Shown here: positions 1 to 6,204 of the stretch, in pieces
Position numbering within the stretch: the stretch's first letter is position 1
Layout: each line of letters begins with the position of its first letter
NCBI GenBank assembly: GCA_002499705.1
Contig: DAMU01000011.1
Coordinates: 1 to 8,479 of the forward strand
DNA from: Euryarchaeota archaeon UBA91
GTDB taxonomy: Archaea; Thermoplasmatota; Poseidoniia; Poseidoniales; Poseidoniaceae
Length of the DNA stretch: 8,479 nucleotides
Direction of reading: 5' to 3'
Made by a program: the position numbers and the translations under genes
Notes under the pieces: generated by a model
Told to the model about the DNA's origin: nothing
The model's database searches: none
What the model saw: the letters and a program-made list of their open reading frames with translations, nothing else

Positions 1-2
1 TA

Positions 3-365
3 TGCCCAGAAAGCAGCGGTAATTGTGCCCATCTTGGGGGCGAGGCAGACCACCGGATGGATGGCGAATTTACGCTCACATTGAACCAATCTGCTGAACA
101 AGTGTGGAGTGCATTACAGCAATACATCGATGATTCAGGTGCAGACGTGTTGTTCGAAGAGAAACAAGACTCTGGAGAGTCATACACTCATTTTGTTGAA
201 CGGACTATTTTTTGGCGGTTTCCGGATGATGTCGCTGTTCACGTAACGGTCATCGATGAAAACTCATGCAGCATTGAACTCCATTCACAATCACGCCTTG
301 GCGGAGGTGACTTAGGGGTCAATCCTGCTCGACTTGAGGGGCTCTACGAAGCTCTTACTGAGTAG
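3..365 (+). CDS. DUF1499 family protein, 5' end outside the window
   Basis: The frame is open from the left edge to the TAG at 363-365, giving 120 visible residues. The only in-frame ATG is at 57. Translation upstream of it gives CPESSGNCAHLG, which matches the C-P-[DE]-S-x-N-C start of DUF1499 domains, so the true start most likely lies left of the window and 57 is internal. Other family-like features are the FPDD segment in the middle and the near-terminal SQSRLGGGDLGVNPARLEGL, equivalent to the conserved SRxGxSDLGVNRxR block. DUF1499 proteins are small and of unknown biochemical role, found in bacteria, archaea and plastid-bearing eukaryotes; some are lipoproteins or membrane-attached. Whether this one has a signal sequence cannot be seen. 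Its last 11 bases overlap the 3' end of the opposite-strand JAMM gene. Family assignment is from remembered motifs; function is unknown. Confidence 0.85.
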   Translation, partial: CPESSGNCAHLGGEADHRMDGEFTLTLNQSAEQVWSALQQYIDDSGADVLFEEKQDSGESYTHFVERTIFWRFPDDVAVHVTVIDENSCSIELHSQSRLGGGDLGVNPARLEGLYEALTE

Positions 366-1188
366 TCTCTGTTCGAAGATCGTCCCAGCCAAACGGCAAT
401 CCTTCCTCATCGACCAGGATGACATTGATCCCAAGACCATTTTTTCGGAAAGCTATCAACTGGATTTCATGGATTTTATGTCCGCTTGGCGCTACACCTA
501 ACACCGGCAAATTCTGGCGAGCAAAAAATGACCTTCTGCGACGTTTGGTAGGAGTAGGTTGTGCTTCAGCACCTACTCTTCGTCGCACTCCTTCTACATC
601 ATCATACCAAGGCAGAGGCCCTTCAGGGGAGAACCGAAGACCGAGAATCATATCCACTCCATGAGTCTCTTGTGCAGCATCAGCATCGGCATGACTGGGA
701 ATAGCAGGTGCATTTGGATGCGTATGCAACCAGTGGGTAAACCGTCCAGCCCGAGAGCCACGTGATGTCGAAAACATATCATCCGTCCAGTCTTCAGGTA
801 AATGGTGAACAGAGTATGAATCTCCACGATTCACGATGTGTGCCTCACCAATAATGAAGCCCTGTCCTTGGAATAAACCATCGGTATGCTCACTGCTTTT
901 GAACAGCGCTTCAACTTCTGGAACGTGAGGGTTTTGTGCATCAATATCCAGCCCTACAAGAATTTCATCGGGCAGAGCTTGCAAGGCCCACCACACTAAT
1001 TCTTCAAACAAATGACCCGGTAAATGGATTTGAGCAGTATAGGATTCTCGACTTTGAAAAGAGTCTTGATTGTACGATGTCATCAGTTCCTCTAACCAAG
1101 GTTCCACCATCGCAATCGGTTCTGCGAGCCGCTCATGATGAATGAAGGCAACGGAACATGATGGGAGAAAACCTTTGAAGAGGGTCAA
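355..1188 (-). CDS. JAMM/MPN+ domain metalloprotease-like protein
   Basis: This 277-residue protein contains a complete JAMM signature, H-x-H-x7-S-x-x-D: H155, H157, S165 and D168 in HTHPNAPAIPSHAD. E115 (GEAH), 40 residues upstream, is the likely catalytic glutamate. In this family the two His and the Asp hold a zinc ion. Known members cleave isopeptide bonds of ubiquitin or archaeal SAMP modifiers, or act on other amide bonds. The first 100 residues and the C-terminal part, which holds a basic patch PTPTKRRRR near 211-219, match nothing I know. No signal peptide or membrane segment is seen, so it is probably cytosolic. The start is taken as TTG 1188 because AGGTGAT lies just upstream; the first ATG is at 1110 and would give 251 residues. 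It converges on the DUF1499 gene with an 11-bp overlap. The substrate is unknown; a desampylase-like role is only possible. Confidence 0.8.
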   Translation of the reverse strand: MTLFKGFLPSCSVAFIHHERLAEPIAMVEPWLEELMTSYNQDSFQSRESYTAQIHLPGHLFEELVWWALQALPDEILVGLDIDAQNPHVPEVEALFKSSEHTDGLFQGQGFIIGEAHIVNRGDSYSVHHLPEDWTDDMFSTSRGSRAGRFTHWLHTHPNAPAIPSHADADAAQETHGVDMILGLRFSPEGPLPWYDDVEGVRRRVGAEAQPTPTKRRRRSFFARQNLPVLGVAPSGHKIHEIQLIAFRKNGLGINVILVDEEGLPFGWDDLRTETTQ

Positions 1189-1191
1189 TGC

Positions 1192-1198
1192 ATCACCT
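1192..1198 (-). promoter_or_regulatory. Candidate Shine-Dalgarno site for the JAMM gene TTG start
   Basis: On the minus strand AGGTGAT is followed by three bases and then TTG at 1188-1186. AGGTGAT is complementary to the usual 3' end of archaeal 16S rRNA. This favours the TTG start over the ATG at 1110. I see no comparable match before most other starts in the window. A seven-base match can occur by chance. Confidence 0.4.
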
Positions 1199-1202
1199 AT
1201 TC

Positions 1203-1907
1203 ATGGCGAAGAAGAAGGGAGGTTTCGGCCGATTCATCGGTGCACTTACCGGGACGCCATATGAACGTCTTTTGAAACAAGTTGACAAGCTCGTTTCAGA
1301 ACACGAAGACGATGACCGAAAACTCTCTCGAACATTGAACAAACTCGTTTCAATCGTTGGTGAAAACTACGAAGAAGAGAACATCGATGAGGAAGAGCAC
1401 GATTTAATCATTGAAGCGATTGAAGAAGCGGACCCTGAACGCCGTAGTTTTGGAAAATTATCTGAAGATGAGGATTCATTTTACTCTGGTGCAGTTCCTG
1501 ATGCTCCTGAATTAAAACTCGGAAAGCGAAAAAATCTCGATGAACTTATGCAATCAAAAGGCGATGAGTTTGTTGGAAGTTACGGACGTGATGAATTTGA
1601 AGAATTCAAATCTCGAATGACGGATGACTTTTTTGCAGAATCAGATGATGCGATTCGCAAAGGTGACCACGAAGCACCGGTAGCTCGAGAGAACAGAGTT
1701 TTTGGTGATGAAAACGAAGAGCTTGAACAGCTCAAACAACAGATTTCACAAGAAACAGGTCTTGTAGACCCTAACGCTGAGGAAGAGGAAGAAGAAGTCG
1801 AAGGATATTCGATTGACGAAGACGGCGTAGAGTGGTTTGAAGACGAAGATGGATATTGGTGGTATCGTGAAGAAGGCCAAGACGATTGGCAGCCTTACGA
1901 TGAATAA
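1203..1907 (+). CDS. Highly acidic orphan protein with an aromatic/acidic C-terminal tail
   Basis: I do not recognise this 234-residue protein. It starts with a basic, glycine-rich stretch (MAKKKGGFGRFIG), followed by helix-rich charged sequence to about residue 75 with an acidic segment ENIDEEEHDLIIEAIEEADP. The middle is acidic, low in hydrophobics and probably partly disordered. A poly-Glu run precedes the last 30 residues (about 205-234), in which a D-x-D-G unit followed by aromatics appears twice: DEDGVEWF and DEDGYWWY, then DDWQPY. No signal peptide or membrane segment is seen, so it is probably cytosolic. ATG 1203 is preferred because it opens on MAKKK; an in-frame ATG at 1188 would add only MHHLF and overlap the divergent JAMM start. 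Its 3' end is 14 bp from that of the 7-TM gene. The strongly acidic composition resembles many Marine Group II orphan proteins, but this is an impression. Function unknown. Confidence 0.8.
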   Translation: MAKKKGGFGRFIGALTGTPYERLLKQVDKLVSEHEDDDRKLSRTLNKLVSIVGENYEEENIDEEEHDLIIEAIEEADPERRSFGKLSEDEDSFYSGAVPDAPELKLGKRKNLDELMQSKGDEFVGSYGRDEFEEFKSRMTDDFFAESDDAIRKGDHEAPVARENRVFGDENEELEQLKQQISQETGLVDPNAEEEEEEVEGYSIDEDGVEWFEDEDGYWWYREEGQDDWQPYDE

Positions 1908-1921
1908 TCGAATTCTCTACC

Positions 1922-2680
1922 TTAAGAAAAGTCTCGTAAATCAGGTAGGTCGCCTGCTCTTCTACGACGAGATTGTACTTGGTTTCCTCGCCCAACGTGC
2001 TGCATCTGTGGCATATTTGGATTTCCAAGAGACGCGGCCAATGCTTTCTTCTTGCGGATGTCGGTATACTGCCAAATAAAACTCAGTAAAAACAAGACAG
2101 TTATCATCAGAAGCGTGGAAGTATTTGAAGGAGAGAGAAGGGTCAATGGTTGACCTGATAGCAAAAGAATTGCACCCATCAATCCAAGTGAACCAAGCAG
2201 AGAAGAGACAAGAACAGGGAGAATATTACGGACAAACCGAACAGCGAAAAAGGCGATGATGGCCAACAATCCGGTAATCAACTGCGTATCGACGACTTCG
2301 ACCCCGTTTTCATTCAGATAGACAAAGAAACCACTGAAACTGATGTAAATAAAGAAGCCAGCCATCATTCGAATACTCATTTGAACGGTAGCAGCCATTA
2401 TCGAGGCGCAAATGACAATGAGTACTCCCATCACGTAGATGGTCTGATCTTGGCGAACTGGAATGTCGTTGGCAATCAGTTGTTCATAGACGACTCCGGT
2501 TAATGTGTAACCAATTCCAGCACCGGTAATGGCAGCGGCGAATTGAAGCCGTTCATGGCCTTTGAAAATTAAGAAAAGAGAGATAGCAAGCATTACAGGG
2601 CCAAGTATTGGGCCAATGCTCTCGATTTCTTGGAACAACGTCGAACCAAAATCATCGACACCTCCCGTTGCCATGACCAT
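1922..2680 (-). CDS. Seven-TM integral membrane protein, function unknown
   Basis: This 252-residue protein has about seven hydrophobic segments, near 22-40, 46-66, 80-99, 104-122, 132-149, 153-175 and 186-204. They are followed by a basic, polar tail of about 48 residues containing SRRRRAG. The positive tail suggests the C-terminus is cytoplasmic and the short N-terminus outside. TM2 is rich in small residues (AAAITGAGIGY), typical of tight helix packing. The layout of seven helices plus a charged tail recalls the TMEM198/DUF4203 group, but I see no diagnostic motif, so this is a weak comparison. The start ATG is at 2680; a second ATG two codons later could also serve. It lies 63 bp downstream of the S15 hydrolase gene on the same strand, so co-transcription is possible. 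That gap is A/T-rich near the hydrolase stop but holds no clear terminator. It could be a transporter-like or scaffold protein. Confidence 0.78.
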   Translation of the reverse strand: MVMATGGVDDFGSTLFQEIESIGPILGPVMLAISLFLIFKGHERLQFAAAITGAGIGYTLTGVVYEQLIANDIPVRQDQTIYVMGVLIVICASIMAATVQMSIRMMAGFFIYISFSGFFVYLNENGVEVVDTQLITGLLAIIAFFAVRFVRNILPVLVSSLLGSLGLMGAILLLSGQPLTLLSPSNTSTLLMITVLFLLSFIWQYTDIRKKKALAASLGNPNMPQMQHVGRGNQVQSRRRRAGDLPDLRDFS

Positions 2681-2743
2681 CCGTTTAGGCGGTGAGTCTT
2701 TAGCATTCTCTCTTTCCAGGAGCGAAAATTCAATTCTTTACCC

Positions 2744-4669
2744 TCAAGCAGGAATGGGTTGTTGATCCCACCAAGCAGGGGATAAGAACCACCGGTCATC
2801 ATCAACTGGCCTGTCGATCAATGGCAAGCCGACAATTCCACCGTTCACAACCAGCCCACCTGCAGCATTTGAGGCGCAAGGACCTGGAAGGTAGTCCTCC
2901 CCAGATTCGGTCAATTCGATTCGTAATGCATGGCCTGCAGGAAGAACAACATCAAGCGGGTTGAACTCCATCAACATCGTATAACTGCTTGCTGGAGTGG
3001 CGACTTTCGCCTCGTATCCTCCATCGCGGTAGCGGATATCCATCGTTGCATGTCCAAGTCTCAAGTTTGCGGTATCGTCATACATAGTCGCAAAAATCTG
3101 TCCGCCGTTGCACAGTTGAGTGGTCACATCCAAGTGCAATGTTGGTAAGCCTGAGATGTGTGTCTCACTGTCAAACACCGGACTGACCATCGAAACAGAT
3201 GAGCCGAAACCATTCACAGTCCCACTTGCTCCCGTCCAATCACTTGACAGGTCTTGAAGCAACAATTCAACATCGTTTGGAGGCCATGTTTCCTCAACAT
3301 GCCAGCGTCCATCATTGGTTTGAATCTGAACCATCGGTTCCGGCTCTTCTCCGATATCTTTCAGATAATAGTTGAACCAACCAAAGAGTTCGACAGCCCA
3401 ATCCATTCGGCTCATGTTCGGATAAGCCTCCTTCCCATATCCAGATGAGAGTTCATTGTGACGATCCGGTTGGTCAGGATAGTTGTGAGCCCACTGACCT
3501 GCTATTGCTCGAGCATTAATGCCTGCATCACGAAGGAGCTGATATGTTGGGAAAGCGTGGTATGGGTCAACGTTCCAATCTTGTAGCCCCCATACGACAT
3601 AAACACTACCGCGATAGTTCTCGAGCACGTCAGGCAAATGACGCCGCTCGTCCCAATAATCAGACCAATCTGCACCTCCAACCTCTGCCCAACCCCATGT
3701 GCTCCATGGATTGAGGGGGCCAATCAAATCATCACTGCACACTCGCATGTCATCGGTTGTTAGATCTGTAGTTGCTGCTTGGTATGCTGCATCATATCCC
3801 ATCGCTCGGGCCTCTGATGAACCATTGCGATAGAACATTTCTTGAACACCGATAGAGCCTGAAATTGGAACGATGGTTTTGAGATGAGGAGATGGGTTTT
3901 GTGCCGCCTCCCAATTCGTTGTGCCGGCATAGGATTTACCCATCAAACCGACATTTCCATTCGACCAATTCTGTTGACCAAGCCAATCAGTTGCTGCTTG
4001 AATACCAACCTGTTCACCAAGTCCTTTGACGTCTTGACAATGCGTTGATTGTCCAGTGCCGAAGGTAGAAGCTTGTGCAAATGCATAACCATGGGGTAGG
4101 AAGGTATCGTAGACCCATTTTCCAACGCCGCCATCAGGCACCGTATTTGGATTGGAATCATCACCAACTCCTGGCATTCCCTCACCACCAAAATCATAGT
4201 AGGGGTGAATGGTCATGATGACCGGTATTTTGGTTTCTTCTGGAACATTGGGGAGCCAAAGCGCAATGTGCATTAAAGCAGGGCCTGGGAATCCAGCATC
4301 TTGTTCACTTGCTGGCAATTCTACTTCGATGAAGTGTTCGGTATATGGTAACGCTTCATATGTCCCATTAACGGGTAATTGCGCTCGTAGAGTATCCATC
4401 GGCAATTCCATGGTATGGCGTTGTTGAAGTGGTGTATCCCACCAATCGCCACTGAACTCATCTTCAGCAACGCTGTTCATCAAAGAGTCTCCAAAACTCA
4501 TTGCTAAAAAGAGGAACGCAATAGCCACTGCAACGGTTGACAGCGCTGAGGAATTCAACTGACGGCGTCCTTCTCCATCAGCCTCTGAACCATCCGATGA
4601 ACGGGTAGGCTCAGAGATAATGACGGCATCGAGGACTGCCTCCACATCTTGGTCAGAGCCCTCAGCCAT
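2744..4669 (-). CDS. Membrane-anchored S15/CocE family serine hydrolase (Xaa-Pro dipeptidyl-peptidase-like)
   Basis: This 641-residue protein has an acidic cytoplasmic N-terminus, one hydrophobic anchor (about 41-60) and an alpha/beta-hydrolase domain predicted to face outside. The nucleophile is Ser246 in GKSYAG, the S15 form of the nucleophile elbow. The acid is probably Asp364 in VVWGLQDWNVDP, nearly the remembered PepX sequence HGLQDWNV, and the base His395 in GQWAHNYP. After about residue 445 comes a beta-rich C-terminal domain typical of CocE/NonD and PepX enzymes. These enzymes cleave dipeptides after proline or hydrolyse esters and amides; the GLQDWNV match favours a peptidase. Surface location suggests degradation of external proline-containing peptides. 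Cys211, Cys312, Cys520 and Cys597 could form disulfides outside the cell. A weak GGAG sits 4 bases before the ATG. It follows the 4-TM gene by 45 bp and probably shares its transcript. Substrate choice cannot be read from the sequence. Confidence 0.92.
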   Translation of the reverse strand: MAEGSDQDVEAVLDAVIISEPTRSSDGSEADGEGRRQLNSSALSTVAVAIAFLFLAMSFGDSLMNSVAEDEFSGDWWDTPLQQRHTMELPMDTLRAQLPVNGTYEALPYTEHFIEVELPASEQDAGFPGPALMHIALWLPNVPEETKIPVIMTIHPYYDFGGEGMPGVGDDSNPNTVPDGGVGKWVYDTFLPHGYAFAQASTFGTGQSTHCQDVKGLGEQVGIQAATDWLGQQNWSNGNVGLMGKSYAGTTNWEAAQNPSPHLKTIVPISGSIGVQEMFYRNGSSEARAMGYDAAYQAATTDLTTDDMRVCSDDLIGPLNPWSTWGWAEVGGADWSDYWDERRHLPDVLENYRGSVYVVWGLQDWNVDPYHAFPTYQLLRDAGINARAIAGQWAHNYPDQPDRHNELSSGYGKEAYPNMSRMDWAVELFGWFNYYLKDIGEEPEPMVQIQTNDGRWHVEETWPPNDVELLLQDLSSDWTGASGTVNGFGSSVSMVSPVFDSETHISGLPTLHLDVTTQLCNGGQIFATMYDDTANLRLGHATMDIRYRDGGYEAKVATPASSYTMLMEFNPLDVVLPAGHALRIELTESGEDYLPGPCASNAAGGLVVNGGIVGLPLIDRPVDDDRWFLSPAWWDQQPIPA

Positions 4670-4683
4670 AGTGCTCCCAACAC

Positions 4684-4714
4684 CTTGACCGTCAAGAGCA
4701 TGACGCTTGAGCGT
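4684..4714. repeat. Two adjacent palindromes in the gap between the 4-TM and S15 hydrolase genes
   Basis: CTTGAC-C-GTCAAG (4684-4696) and ACGCT-TG-AGCGT (4703-4714) are each perfect inverted repeats, six bases apart, and together they fill most of the 45-bp gap. The second abuts the stop codon of the upstream gene. In RNA they could form two small hairpins just before the hydrolase start, modulating translation or transcript processing. In DNA they could be operator half-sites. Both are short, so chance is possible. Confidence 0.4.
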
Positions 4715-5167
4715 TCAAGATTCTGCAGCCGCAGCTTCCCTTGCTTTTCGAGCATGAGTGAAGGAGCGAATACAAGCAAATGTGTAGACTCCTCCAATCA
4801 CAATCATCAGTAATTGAGCGACTGTTGAAGCAGAAAGGTCGTTGGAAACAAGTCCTTTGACGCCCATCAACCCGCCGAGGAAGGTGAGAAGACCAAAGAC
4901 GACAGCGATGTGCATCCAAAAATGAGCACGTTCAGGTTGACGTGTTGCCATAATGCTCATTGCAATCAATGGTATTCCGAAGATGCCGGGGATGAGTGAA
5001 GTCCAACTGGTCATACCAGTGCCCACATAAAAACCGAGACCTTCGACCACTAATGCTCCACCAACAAGGAGTGTCAACCGAGGTATTGATTGTCCGAGAA
5101 AAGTAAAATCGCTCATGGGCAGTGGTGGGCTAAACCGACTTTTGAGAATGCCGGTATCATCGGCCAT
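4715..5167 (-). CDS. Small four-TM membrane protein, function unknown
   Basis: The protein is 150 residues from ATG 5167, or 133 from ATG 5116 (MSDFTFLGQS). It has four hydrophobic helices, counted from the shorter start at about 11-32, 38-57, 67-87 and 95-116, and ends in a charged, alanine-rich tail (HARKAREAAAAES). TATRQPERAH-type charges sit between TM2 and TM3, so both termini are probably cytoplasmic. I recognise no family. The shorter start is attractive because it leaves 91 bp for promoters shared with the divergent cyclophilin gene, against 40 bp for the longer start. Neither start has a convincing Shine-Dalgarno site. Being 45 bp upstream of the S15 hydrolase gene on the same strand, it is likely first in that transcript and may assist the hydrolase or import its products; this is inference from position only. 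Confidence 0.75.
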   Translation of the reverse strand: MADDTGILKSRFSPPLPMSDFTFLGQSIPRLTLLVGGALVVEGLGFYVGTGMTSWTSLIPGIFGIPLIAMSIMATRQPERAHFWMHIAVVFGLLTFLGGLMGVKGLVSNDLSASTVAQLLMIVIGGVYTFACIRSFTHARKAREAAAAES

Positions 5168-5207
5168 CAAGCGAGCGATTCATGGGGGAGTACTCTCTCG
5201 GCGTAGT

Positions 5208-6203
5208 ATGAAAGGACGCTTGGCTTTGCTTCTCGTTCTCAACTTACTTCTGATGAGTTGTGGAACTGTAGGCTCTGCTGTAGCCGATGAGCAAGCACCT
5301 TGGCGCACGGTGGGCATCGACCCAAGTTTGTGGACTGATGGCCCAGTTGTAGAGGATACTCCAATGAATGAAACGTATCAGGGTAATGCAGTATTTGAGA
5401 TTCAAGTGTCGTATGTTCCAGGACATGGAATTGATAGAGAATTTGGCACGATTACACTTGAATTATTCGAACAATGGGCGCCAATTACGACTGCGAACAT
5501 GATTAAAAATGTCGAGGCAGGAATTTATGATGGCATCTTTTTCCACCGCGTGATTGATGATTTCGTCACGCAAGCCGGAGATCCAACATGCAAAAGAATT
5601 GGCCTTTACCCAGTGACAAGCCCGCAATGTGGCAGCGGTGGAACCGGCACAACCATTCCTCTGGAACACGACGAGAACCTCTCACACGTCGATGGTGCAA
5701 TTGGAATGGCTCGAGGTCAAGAACAAGACTCAGCAGATTCTCAGTGGTACATTGCAGAAACTGAAGCGCATGGTCTTGACCCGGAAAATCGCGAAGATGG
5801 AGGCTACGCCACCTTTGGAATCGTGCGAAACGGAATGACGCATGTCCGAGGTATTGCGACTACTCCATCATCGGATGACCCCACTGGATCTGAAGACATT
5901 GACAACCCTTTCTCGTCCGCTGGTCGGCCAATGTATGAGGTAACCGTGCTCTCTGTATCGATGGTTGGTGTGTCAGACCCTGACGGAACTCTCCGCTTTA
6001 TTCAACCAGATTCCATAGAAGAAACTGGGTTTTTCGCATGGGTTGAAGATGCGTCAGCAGTTCTGTTTACTGGTTCATTTATGATCGGAGCTGGCGTCTT
6101 AATCGGCCTGTTTTTCTTTGCCCGTATCGATGCACCTCTCTCGCTTGAAGTACACGCTACACAAGTTTCGCTTGATGCTGTGCTGTTAGATGATTCTGTT
6201 TAG
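5208..6203 (+). CDS. Secreted, membrane-anchored cyclophilin-type peptidyl-prolyl isomerase
   Basis: This 331-residue protein has an N-terminal signal (MKGRLALLLVLNLLLMSCG), a cyclophilin domain (about 60-255), one C-terminal membrane helix (about 284-305) and a tail of about 26 residues. Cyclophilins catalyse cis-trans isomerisation of Xaa-Pro bonds and assist folding. Here FFHRVIDDFVTQAGDP carries the catalytic Arg114, with Phe119 and Gln122 aligning to CypA Phe60 and Gln63. GAIGMARG and DSQWYIA match GTIAMAN and SQFFI. CypA Met61, Phe113, and His126 appear as Val120, Tyr181 and Tyr200. Cys128 and Cys141 flank an insertion and could form a disulfide, fitting an outside location. LMSC at the signal end resembles a lipobox. 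The ATG at 5208 is chosen because it begins the signal sequence; the frame extends to an ATG at 5115 that would overlap the divergent gene. It meets the TYW2 gene with one base between stops. A likely role is folding of exported proteins. Confidence 0.9.
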   Translation: MKGRLALLLVLNLLLMSCGTVGSAVADEQAPWRTVGIDPSLWTDGPVVEDTPMNETYQGNAVFEIQVSYVPGHGIDREFGTITLELFEQWAPITTANMIKNVEAGIYDGIFFHRVIDDFVTQAGDPTCKRIGLYPVTSPQCGSGGTGTTIPLEHDENLSHVDGAIGMARGQEQDSADSQWYIAETEAHGLDPENREDGGYATFGIVRNGMTHVRGIATTPSSDDPTGSEDIDNPFSSAGRPMYEVTVLSVSMVGVSDPDGTLRFIQPDSIEETGFFAWVEDASAVLFTGSFMIGAGVLIGLFFFARIDAPLSLEVHATQVSLDAVLLDDSV

Positions 6204-6204
6204 T

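Noticed and set aside
57..365. DUF1499 gene starting at ATG 57
   Set aside because: The frame stays open upstream and encodes the conserved CPxSxxNC start, so 57 is treated as internal.
1188..1202. ATG 1188 as start of the acidic protein
   Set aside because: It adds only MHHLF and overlaps the opposite gene's start codon; MAKKK at 1203 is the more natural N-terminus. It cannot be fully excluded.
1771..2079. Short frames on both strands across the acidic/7-TM junction
   Set aside because: They overlap the ends of two better-supported genes and look like translated acidic-codon repeats.
3502..4797. Several 70-84 codon frames inside the S15 hydrolase and 4-TM genes
   Set aside because: Shadows of strong coding frames; none shows a family motif.
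5115..5207. N-terminal extension of the cyclophilin from ATG 5115
   Set aside because: It would place 31 basic residues ahead of a good signal sequence and overlap the 4-TM gene.
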